A stretch of 64,000 nucleotides of DNA, from the NCBI RefSeq assembly GCF_036588685.1, contig NC_086383.1:33360412-33424411 (forward strand), given 5' to 3'. The stretch is from Mytilus trossulus (Eukaryota > Mollusca > Bivalvia > Mytilida > Mytilidae). This document shows positions 37,801 through 50,100 of this stretch, one piece after another (within the stretch, counting starts at the first letter, position 1; each line of letters opens with the position of its first letter). The notes under the pieces are model-generated. The model worked only from the letters and a program-made list of their open reading frames with translations, searched no databases and was not told the DNA's origin. The translations under genes were made by a program, and so were the position numbers.

Positions 37801-38170
37801 ATCATCTTTGTCATCCAAATACAACTTTGTTTCCATTCATTTGTGTAGTTCTTTGAAGTTTAACGTTCACACGCCATCTTTTTGGACTGGATGATATTAG
37901 GGATGATAAAAAAAAGTTCTGGGTATGAAAGTTTTTAGACTAAATTTTTTTATGAATAAAAAGCTGATTTACTCTAGAACAACATTAACCTTCCTGCGTA
38001 TTTTAATGGTTCACGGATTTGACGTTATACATACCAATATCCAAGCTGTCTACAGGCAACTGCTGCATCACCATCATCAAAGTAATTATCACATACTGTT
38101 CCCCATTCACCTTTGTAATTGATTTCAAGTCGTCCTTCATTCTCAATAAAACCCATAATACGCAATGCAC
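31838..38170 (-). CDS. SRCR domain J (most diverged, long intron)
   Basis: Exons are 38,035-38,170 (136 bp, one codon shorter than the others) and 31,838-32,025 (188 bp), separated by a 6009-bp phase-2 intron. Its protein differs at many sites ([42 protein letters not shown]), but every cysteine of the cassette is kept, including the junction-made one. A donor site AAAG|GTAGGA shows that another exon follows downstream on the minus strand. Confidence 0.8.
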
Positions 38171-41100
38171 CTGCAAAAAAAGCATTATCTATCAAGACAA
38201 TATGTACTGTTAATAAAAAAATGTTCAAAACGCTGCATTTTTACACGACGCACAAACAAATGCACACGATCCAATGGTGACCAGTACTCTGGAAAGAGTT
38301 TCGCATGTTCAACAATAATACACCACTCAAAGTGAATAATTAATAATTTTATCTTCACAACTAATTTCAACATAAAAAATAATTATCAAAACAATGTCTG
38401 ATTTAAAACAAAGTTATACGTTTTATCCTACGCTTTATAATTTTAAACTGGACGTGATGCTGAAATTGACACTGATTCATGGTTGCTTTTTGTGTGTTAC
38501 ACATGTAAGGGACTGTGCAATGTTTATCTGAGGAGGGGGCAGGTGCAAACATGGACGGGGCACATATTTGGTTCTTGCAAATATTGAGGAGGGCGAACAT
38601 TTTATTTAACAAACATTTGGCAGGGCGCAAACTTTTGAACAAACCTTCGCGTGTGCATAATTTGTTTTTAAATCAGAGTATGAAAGATTAAAACTATTTA
38701 TTAAAATAAAATTGAATAACATCACCTTTAAGATATCAACTGCTTAAAATGATGTTAGTTCATATACCTATACATTATCTGTATGCAACATTTTTAAGGG
38801 TCTAAATGTTCTTGTGAATACAGTTGTGATTTCTGTGGGGGAAAACTAATTTAAAAGAATAAATCAGAATTGAATCAAAAACAAAATAACCCAATACAGC
38901 GCTTCAATATATTGTTGTGCGTTTATGCTTTTAATACATGTAATCATTTAAAAGAAAATGAAACACTGGCCAACATAATGTTTAAATGTACATGTACAAT
39001 GTATATTGTACTCACATTTTTGTCGAGCCTTCGACTTTTGTCGAAAGTCGAAAAAGCGACACATAGCGATCTTACATTCCATTGTCGGCGGCCACAAATG
39101 TTCCCTCTGTTGTTAAAATTTTAGAAATTTTATTAGTTTTCTTAAACTATCCTGGAATTCTAACACACGTTAACAGAAGCTTTTTTATGATCAAAAGATA
39201 GTGTCCAGAAAAAAAAAATCAATTTTTCCGTATTTAACTTACAAATGGACTTTTTTTTCTGTGGACATTACATACAGTCTACGGTTAAAAGTTTTTACAA
39301 CATTTATTAGATTCATAAACTATCCAGGATTTTTAATAAACTTGGACAGAAGCTTCTCCCAATTAAAATAGAGTATCGAATGGAATAGTATTACTAATTG
39401 TTTTCTCATTTTTGTTGCGATTAACAGCAAAAATAGGCGAGACAATGGGTTAATTCTCTACATACAATGACTTTGCTAAGTCAAGAATATGACAGTTGTT
39501 GTCAATTCGTTTGATGTGTTTTATCATTTGATTTTGCCATTTGATTCGGGACTTTCCGTTTTGAATTTTGGAGTTCTGTATTTTTGTGATTTTACTTTTT
39601 TCAAATATTAAAATATATCCATTCAAGTTAAAATATCAACTCTTATATACATGTATACATGACCGTTGTGCATTTTAGTTTAGAAATATCATGCTTCCAT
39701 ATGTTTGTTTTATTTTTTCCAGCGGGCCAAGTGCTTTTTTTTTCATTTATTGAAGAGGGATAGACCTTTTTTATAAAAATATTGGCGGGGCATAAAGGCG
39801 TTTTTTTTTTAGATATTTGCTGTACAGCGGCTCCACCTTCAGATAAATATTGTACAGTCCCTAACATTAAAGTGTTGAACGTGAAGATATGAGCCCTAGA
39901 AATTGAGCTGTTCCTCATGTTTATGTTAGCAGAATGTGTTTATTTCATAGTGCTCTAAAGCTTAAAAACGAACAGAACGTTAATCTATATTAAGTTCGCA
40001 TAAGGTCAATTAATTCCTCATATGACTGTGAATGCAGTACACATTCAGAGATAACGGAGGTTAATACAACACTCGTCAACAGCAAAATTCAAACTTAGTC
40101 CGGAAGTGGGCGGAACTCATCGTCTATAGAACAGTAATACAGATATAGACTAGCGATATATGTAGAGCTGTTAATATATGATAAGACACCCAATTACAGG
40201 ATAAATCTAGTTAATTGTGCATTTGTTTATCTATATTTTATTTCAAATTAAGATTTATATATTCAAAGCCTTGCTTGTCTTTTTTTTTAGGTTTGTTTGT
40301 ATGCTTCATGTTTGATTTACATTTACATTGGTTTTTTTGTTGAGTTCTTAGTTTTGTGTTAACAATGTTCATATTTCTAGAGAGAACTCTCCTCTACCGT
40401 AAATTGTTCATGTTTCACTTCATTTAAATCTGTTGCCAGCATGGTCCTTAAGACTTGTTTTGAAAATTGAGGATAATTTTAAAATCTGTCATCGCGTGTT
40501 TAATTCCAGGTTATCAATATGCATATGCATGTAAGGGTGAGAGAGAAAAAAACAATTATGTATCACGAGCAAATTTGAAAATATAAAAAAGATTAGGACA
40601 GATATGATAGAAAGAAAGATACTACTAAATTTAGATAATAAAAAAAAATTCTTATGTTTACAAAACAACATATAAGTCTGTCAATTATTTTATTATCTCC
40701 TTTTTACAGACTTTTAACAACATCCCAACATCCATATTTATTACTGGTCATTCAAATTTATTTTTGATCCATAACACTGTTGAAATTCATTTTTTGGAGG
40801 CAAAATGTCTTTATATAAAGATGATAATGTTAAAAGTATAATTCTTTTATGTACGGCATTGACATGAATCCGAGTATTCTGAACCCCAGGTAAAATTTCG
40901 AAGGTAAGGTCAGATCTGTCAAAATTAATATGTCTGTGCTATCATATTGACACCACGATTGACTGTTCTACACTAAAGCGTCTATATGCATAATCATTTT
41001 CATTTGATATTACAAGTATTATAAGACAATGAAAACTGTTATCAGACCAACTATATTATAAGGACACTTTTTTTAGCCCTTGAATTAAATAGCATTAAAC

Positions 41101-44100
41101 AAGGACATTACTTCAACAGATATAAGTAGTGATTGTTTAGAAATTTAAAGAAAAACGCATCTTTTAAATTTTGCATTTAGAGTCATACAAAATGAAACAA
41201 ATTTGAAGACTTTTTAAACTATATCAATATTGACTAAAAAAATAAAAGTTATATCAGTCAATGTAAAATCAATCATAATATGTAGAACACAAAATGTACA
41301 CTGATTTCAATGTAGATAGCTAGTAGCTATTACAGTTATTGAACACTCATTTTATAGGATAACTCATTTTATTATAAAATTGATATGATCAAATCAGTTC
41401 TATTACGGACTAAGCAGTATGTGCATTAATGATAACGTCTTGCTGTTGATACCACAGTCTGTTATTTAATCTCTTCAACCTATGAGAAAAATACAAGAAC
41501 TAACTGTTTACCCCATGGGACAATACGGGACATCATTTCGTGTTACAAATTGTTGTTGACAAAAATAATAATGAAAGGTCAAGTATTTTAATTATGTACC
41601 TATAAAAATTGCATGGTGGCATCATCACAGTAATATTAGAAATATGCATTTCGAAACTAGGCAATGTGATCCCATTCAGTTTAGTTTTCAATCAAACTGA
41701 TGTGGTTATCGATATTGTGAACATGTTGACGAATAGTACCTTTTTGCAAATGCGTGCCTTAAGGACGAGTGTGTCTTTTCCATTCATTTGTTCTTAAAAA
41801 ATACCATACGTTTGTAGTATTTTATATAATATGGTGTTTTGTAGAGCCTTCGACTTTAGTCGAAAAAGCGAGACTAAGCGATCCTACTTTCCGTCGTCGT
41901 CGGTGTCGTCGTCGGAGTCGTCGTCGTCGGCGGCGTTCACAAATATTCACTCTGTGGTTAAAGTTTTTTGAAAATTTGATAACTTTCTTAAACTATACTG
42001 GATTTCTATAAAACTTGGACAGAAGCTTATTTATGATCATATGGTAGTATCCAGAAGGAAATTTTGTAAAAATAAAATTCTATTTTTTCTGTATTTTATA
42101 TATAAATGGACTTAGTTTTTTTGCGGGGAAAGATTACATTCACTCTGTGGTTAAAGTTTTTAAAATTTTAATTACTTTCTTTAACTATCCTGGGTTTGTA
42201 CCAAACTTGGACAGAAGCTTGTTTATAATCATAAGATAGTATGAAGAAGTAAATTTTGTAAAAAAATAAATCCATTTTTTCTGTATTATACTTTAAAATG
42301 GACTTGGGTTTTTTGCTAGGAAACAACACATTCACTCTGTGGTTAAATTATTTAAAAATTTAATAACTTTCTTATACTTTTTTAAATTTGTACCAAACTT
42401 GGACAGAAACTTGTTTATGATAAAAAGCTAGTATCTAGACAGGAAATTTTGTTAATATTTGGTACCTGTGTATCTGTATTTTACTTATAAATTGACTTAG
42501 TTTTTCTTATTCCAGTTAACATTACACATGTTACATACAGTCTGCAGTTAAAGTTTTTAAAACATTTATTCGATTATAAACTGTACTGATATTTTTACCA
42601 AACTTGGACAGAAACTTCTTACAACATGTACAATCAAAAGATAGTATGAAGAGGAATATTTTTCTTGATTGTTTTTCTCAGTTTTGTTGAGTCTGAGAGT
42701 TACAGCAAAAGTAGGCGAGACACTGGGTTCCGTGGAACCCTTACAATTTTTTTAAAACAAATAATCAATGTTCGTTTCAAATTTATTTACGTTTCCAGCA
42801 TACATAGCATTACTATTTACCCATGTGTGTACTATGACGCTGGCATTGTGTGTCTTGTAACAATAATTCCCTTTCAAATTCTACCAAACGCTGTGCTCCA
42901 TTCATATAAGTTATCGAATACGAATGAAACAAAAGTGAATGTTGGCGTATAGCTCGTGTTTTAGTTACTGTGTCGGAAAAGACCGCTTAATTTCTAACCT
43001 GACTGTGAAAAATAGATAAAGAAATTCAAATAAAATTAACTCGGTGCTTCACATTTTAAAAACAGAAAAGCAATAAAATTGAGTTTTTATACGATATGCT
43101 TCAAATCTTAATATTTACCAACATCTTACCTTCATCTTCTGATGAACAGTTGAGAAAACAATGGATGCCAACATCTTTATAGTGTTCACACTGTGCTGTA
43201 TGGACATTGTATGTACAATTCACTAATTGACTTTCTGAACCAGAGCAAGCTACGTCAGTTAACCAAATGGTACCCTGACCATCCTGTACACGAGATGCGG
43301 CAATCACCATTCCTGAACTATAAATAAATGTTAGGTACAGGTATATAGACATTCACAACTTTCTGTTCATAACAAAGTAATTCAAGCGTATTGCTTTGCA
43401 ATGTAGTATATCTGAAAATTCATGGCACTCGGTGGATAAATATGGCAAGATAAACACGACGTGAACAAAATGATTTCGGGAAGTACTAGTCTCTATGGTA
43501 CTTTATTGTGCATGATGAAAAATTAAGATTTAGAGAGGTGCGAGGTTATTGACGAATACAGTTTGTAGTTATAGTGCAGTTCAAATTACTTCAAACACTA
43601 ACTGAAGTTCTAACTTATATTAATTTGCCAATGCTCCAATTTCAAACACTGGTATCGGTATCTTTAGTATTTGAATAAACCTAATTTATGAAATGTTCAA
43701 CCATAGAGCAAATGTAAGTATCTCTTTAGGTGATATTTGTTTTGCAATTGTTATAAACAGTGCAGTAACATATTGCTATTTTTGAAACACAGACAAATAT
43801 TTTTCATTGACTTGATTGTCAAATGTTCTCAGTTTTCATTTTCAGGATGTTCGATACTCTGTTTAGAAATAACAAACATTTTAGAAAACTGTCATACATT
43901 GATAGTATATAATTAATAGAATTTGAAAAACAGAAAGTCATGAAGGCCCACCTCCTTGATTTTTAGATATGAATTATTGAAAATTTGACTGGAATTGACT
44001 ATCTATACTTCATTTAATATAAGAACCTTTTTTCAAAAACCCTGAAAAAATGGAAACGATTTTCAAATTAGTTTTTTTAACCTCATGTGATCAAATCATT

Positions 44101-47100
44101 AAGAGAAAAGTAAAGAGAAGCGGACAATTTTTTATTACTGCATTACAAATATATAGTTCAGAGTATCTGACAAAAGTTCAAAACAAAGAGAGGTGAATAT
44201 TCGAAAGATTAACACTCAAGTAATGTTTAATAAAATAACAATTATAATTAGAAATTACTATAGAAGCAACTGTCTTGTTTTGACCAGTAGATCAATAAAG
44301 TGAGTAAATGTTCTAATAGTTCGTGATACATAGTTGTCTAGAACTCTCTTAACTAATAAAAAGCTATTTATAATAGCTCACTCAAGTTTAATTGTTCTTA
44401 ACAAAACAGTGTTTCAGTTTAAAAGAACGATATCAAACCTATCAAACGGACTTCTTGTAACAAAACACTTACGAAGACAAAATGGATTCAATAGGAATTT
44501 CATATAAGATGTCTGATTCTTAATTGATTAATTGACACGTATCGATGATTTTAAATGCTTGTCCACTAATTTCAAACTTCCAAAAAGTTAAATTATATTG
44601 AATACGTGATTGAAAATACATTCTCGAAATGCTAATATAATGCCTCTGTAATGAATGCTTTATGTAATCTTGTATAATTTGTTTATGTAATTCACAAATA
44701 GTATAATAAAAGTATGGGTTTTTTATCTTTAAACAAAGAACAAAAAAACTAAATTTAAAAATTCAATTGTCGGCTCTTTTTTTTCATATCAGCAGCTTTA
44801 ATTGTAATTCTTGTTTGTTACCAAGTTGGGAATGCGTTTTCACATATAGCTGTAAAAAACGAACTTCCAATTTAAAATTTCTGATAGTACGTTTTAGATT
44901 TTGGTCAATTAATCAAATGTGTGCACTTGTTTTTCTGCTTTAAACATGTAACATGTTAAACGTTTTACACACCAATATCCGAGCTGTCTACAGGCTACTG
45001 CGGCATCAATATCACCAAAGTAATTTTCACATACTGTTCCCCATTCACCTTTATAATGAATTTCAAGTCGTCCTTTATTCTCAGCTTGCTTCGAACCTAA
45101 ACGTAAAGTACCTGCAAATAAGAGGCATTCAAATAAAAACATGTACTAACCTGCAAGCAGAAGCGTTAATATAAGGGAAATGTACTATTTATTACAGGTG
45201 TTTGAACTTTCAAACTTTGTATATTCAAAATACACAAATTTCACTCCTTTTCAATTATTTGATATATTGTTTTGAGTATACTTTGTTTATCGTATATAAT
45301 AACATGATGGAAACGTTGACCCTTATAATTTTGTGTGTTATCTGTATGCTAAAATGTATATTGTCATACGATTGCCTCAAATTAAGTATTGAACAACATT
45401 CTACCTTCATCTTCCGTTGAACAGTTGAAAAAACAATGGATGCCAACATCTTTATAGTGTTCACACTGTGCTGTATGGACATTGTATGTACAGTTCACTA
45501 ATTGACTTTCTGAACCAGAGCAAGCTACGTCAGTAAACCAAATGGTACCCTGACCGTCCTGTACACGAGATGCGGCAATCACCATTCCTGAACTATAAAT
45601 AAATAAAAGGAACAGGTATATAGACATCCACAACTTTCTGTTCAGAACTAAGTAACTCAAGCGTATTGCTTTGTGATGTAGTATATCTGAAAATTCATGG
45701 CACTCGGTGGAAAAATATGGCAAGATAAACACGACGTGAACAAAATGATTTCAGGAAGTATTAGTCTCTATGGTACTTTATTGTGCAAGATGAACAATTA
45801 AGATTTAGCGAGGTGCGAGGTTATTGACGAATACAGTTGGTAGTTATAGTGCAGTTCAAATTACTTCAAACACTAACTGATGTTCTAATTTATTTTAATT
45901 TGCCAATGTTCCAATTCCAAATACTGTTAACGGTATCTTTAGTATTTGAATGAACCTAATTTATGGAATGTTCAACCATAGAGCAAATGTAAGTCTATCT
46001 TTAGGTGCTATCTGTTTTGCAATTGTTATAAACAGTGCAGTAACATATTGCTATTTATGAAACACAGACAAATATTTTTCATTGACTTGATTGTCAAATG
46101 TTCTCAGTTTTCATTTTCAGGATGTTCGATACTCTGTTTAGAAATAACAAACATTTTAGAAAACTGTCATACATTGATAGTATATAATTAATAGAATTTG
46201 AAAAACAGAAAGTCATGAAGGCCCACCTCCTTGATTTTTAGATATGAATTATTGAAAATTTGACTGGAATTGACCATCTATCATGTCTATACATGTACCT
46301 CATTTAATATACATGATATAAGAACCTTTTTTCAAAAATCATGAAAAAATGGAAACGATTTTTAAATTAGTTTTTTTAACCTCATGTGATAAAATCATGA
46401 AGAGAAAAGTAAAGAGAAGCGGGCATTTGTTTATTACTGCATTAAAAATAAATAGTTCAGAGTATCTGACAAAAGTTCAAAACAAAGAGAGGTGAATATT
46501 CGAAAGATTAACACTCAAGTAATGTTTAATAAAATAACAATTATAATTAGAAAATACCATAGAAGCAACTGTCTTTTTTAAGCCAGTAGATAATAAAGTG
46601 AGTAAATTTTCTAATAGTTCGTGATACATAGTTGTCCAGAACTCTCTTAACTAATAAATAGCTATTATAAATAGTTTAATTGTTCTAAACAAACACAGTG
46701 TTTCAGTTTAAAAGAACGATATCAACCCTATCAAACGGACTTCTTATAACGAAACACTTACGAAGACAAAATGGATTCAATATGAATTTCAAATAAGATG
46801 TCTGATTCTTAATTGATTAATTGACACTTATCGATGATTTTAAATGCTTGTCCACTAATTTTAAACTGCCAAAAAGTTAAATTATATTGAATACGTGATT
46901 AAAAATACATTCTCGAAATGCTAATATAATGCCTCTGTAATGAATGCTTGATGTCATCGTGTATCATTTGTTTATGTAATTTACAAATAGTAAAATAAAA
47001 GTATGGGTGTTTTATCTTTAAAAATAGAACAAAAAAACTAAATTTAAAAATTCAATTGTTGGCTCTTTTTTTTTCATATCAGCAGCTTTAATTGTAATTC

Positions 47101-50100
47101 TTGTTTGTTACCAAGTTGGGAATGCGTTTTCACATATAGCTGTAAAATACGAACTTCCAATTTTAAATTTCTGATAGTACGTTTTAGATTTTGGTCAATT
47201 AATCAAATGTGTGCACTTGTTTTTCTGCTTTAAACATGTTACATGTTAAACGTTTTACACACCAATATCCGAGCTGTCTACAGGCTACTGCGGCATCAAT
47301 ATCACCAAAGTAATTTTCACAAACTGTTCCCCATTCACCTTTATAATGAATTTCAAGTCGTCCTTTATTCTCAGCTTGCTTCGAACCTAAACGTAAAGTA
47401 CCTGCAAATAAGAGGCATTCAAATAAAAACATGTACTATTCTGGAAGCAGAAGCGTTAATATAAGGAAAATGTACTATTTATTACAGGTGTTTGAACTTT
47501 CAAACTTTGTATATTCAAAATACACAAATTTCACTCCTTTTCAATTATTTGATATACTATTGTTTTGAGTATAATTTGTTTATCGTATATAATAACATGA
47601 TGGAAACGTTGACCCTCAGAATGTTGTGTGTTATCTGTATGCTAAAATGTATATTGTCATACGATTGCCTCAAATTAAGTATTGAACAACATTCTACCTT
47701 CATCTTCCGTTGAACAGTTGAAAAAACAATGGATGCCAACATCTTTATAGTGTTCACACTGTGCTGTATGGACATTATATGTACAGTTCACTAATTGACT
47801 TTCTGAACCAGAGCAAGCTACGTCAGTAAACCAAATGGTACCCTGACCGTCCTGTACACGAGATGCGGCAATCTCCATTCCTGAACTATAAATAAATAAA
47901 AGGAACAGGTATATAGACATCCACAACTTTCTGTTCAGAACTAAGTAACTCAAGCGTATTGCTTTGTGATGTAGTATATCTGAAATTCATGGCACTCAGT
48001 GGAAAAATATGGCAAGATAAACACGACATGAACAAAATGATTTCGGGAAGTACTAGTCTCTATGGTACTTTATTGTGCAAGATGAACAATTAAGATTTAG
48101 CGAGGTGCGAGGTTATTGACGAATACAGTTGGTAGTTATAGTGCAGTTCAAATTACTTCAAACACTAACTGATGTTCTAATTCATTTTAATTTGTCAATG
48201 TTCCAATTCCAAAAAACTGTTATCGGTATCTTTAGTATTTGTATAAACCTAATTTATGAAATGTTCAACCATAGAACAAATGTAAGTCTATCTTTAGGTG
48301 CTATCTGTTTTGCAGTTGTTATAAACAGTGCAGTAACATATTGCTATTTTTGAAACACAGACAAATATTTTTCATTGACTTGATTGTCAAATGTTCTCAG
48401 TTTTCATTTTCAGGATGTTCAATACTCTGTTTAGAAATAACAAACATTTTAGAAAACTGTCATACATTGATAGTATATAATTAAAAGAATTTGAAAAACA
48501 GAAAGTCATGAAGGCCCACCTCCTTGATTTTTAGATATGAATTATTGAAAATTTGACTGGAATTGACCATCTATCAAGTCTATACCTCATTGATTATAAG
48601 AACCTTTTTTTCAAAAATCATGAAAAAAATGGAAACGATTTTTAAATTAGTTTTTTTAACCTCATGTGATAAAATCATAAAGAGAAAAGTAAAGAGAAGC
48701 GGGCATTTGTTTATTACTGCATTACAAATAAATAGTTCAGAGTATCTGACAAAAGTTCAAAACAAAGAGAAGTGAATATTCGAAAGAGTAACACTCAAAT
48801 AATGTTTAATAAAATAACAATTATAATTAGAAATTACCATAGAAGCAACTGTCTTTTTTTGGCCAGTAGATAATAAAGTGAGTAAATTTTCTAATAGTTC
48901 GTGATACATAGTTGTCCAGAACTCTCTTAACTAATAAATAGCTATTATAAATAGTTTAATTGTTCTAAACAAAAACAGTGTTTCAGTTTAAAAGAACGAT
49001 ATCAAGCCTATCAAACGGACTTCTTATAACAAAACACTTACGAAGACAAAATGGATTCAATATGAATTTCATATAAGATGTCTGATTCTTAATTGATTAA
49101 TTGACACTTATCGATGATTTTAAATGCTTGTCCACTAATTTTAAACTGCCAAAAAGTTAAATTATATTGAATACGTGATTAAAAATACATTCTCGAAATG
49201 CTAATATAATGCCTCTGTTATGAATGCTTTATGTAATCGTGTATCATTTGTTTATGTAATTTACAAATAGTATAATAAAAGTATGGTTTTTTTTATCTTT
49301 AAACACAGAACAAAAAAACTAAATTTAAAAATTCAATTGTTGGCTCTTTTATTTCATATCAGCAGCTTTAATTGTAATTCTTGTTTGTTACCAAGTTGGG
49401 AATGCGTTTTCACATATAGCTGTAAAAACGAACTTCCAATTTTAAAATTCTGATAGTACGTTTTAGATTTTGGTCAATTAATCAAATGTGTGCACTTGTT
49501 TTTCTGCTTTAAACATGTAACATGTTAAACGTTTTACACACCAATATCCGAGCTGTCTACAGGCTACTGCGGCATCAATATCACCAAAGTAATTTTCACA
49601 TACTGTTCCCCATTCACCTTTATAATGAATTTCAAGTCGTCCTTTATTCTCAGCTTGCTTCGAACCTAAACGTAAAGTACCTGCAAAAAAGAGGCATTCA
49701 AATAAAAACATGTACTTTTCTGCAAGCAGAAGCGTTAATATAAGGAAAATGTACTATTTATTACAGGTGTTTGAACTTTCAAACTTTGTATATTCAAAAT
49801 ACACAAATTTCACTCCTTTTCAATTATTTGATATACTATTGTTTTGAGTATAATTTGTTTATCGTATATAATAACATGATGGAAACGTTGACCCTCAGAA
49901 TGTTGTGTGTTATCTGTATGCTAAAATGTATATTGTCATACGATTGCCTCAAATTAAGTATTGAACAACATTCTACCTTCATCTTCCGTTGAACAGTTGA
50001 AAAAACAATGGATGCCAACATCTTTATAATGTTCACACTGTGCTGTATGGACATTATATGTACAGTTCACTAATTGACTTTCTGAACCAGAGCAAGCTAC

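Noticed and set aside
37254-38642. Several minus-strand frames of 60-79 codons near domain J
   Set aside because: Apart from the frame containing the true first-half exon (38,035-38,170), they are in introns and show no similarity to SRCR or other domains.
41769-42011. An arginine-rich plus-strand frame resembling a basic nuclear protein
   Set aside because: The R-R-R-R run is a translation of the GTC-triplet tract inside the composite repeat.
44961-44974. Alternative donor positions at the end of the first-half SRCR exon (after TATTGGT or TATTGGTGT)
   Set aside because: Both would shift the second exon out of its S-G-M-V-I-A-A-S frame. Only TATTG|GTGTGT keeps the frame in all pairs, and domain J has the matching TATTG|GTATGT.
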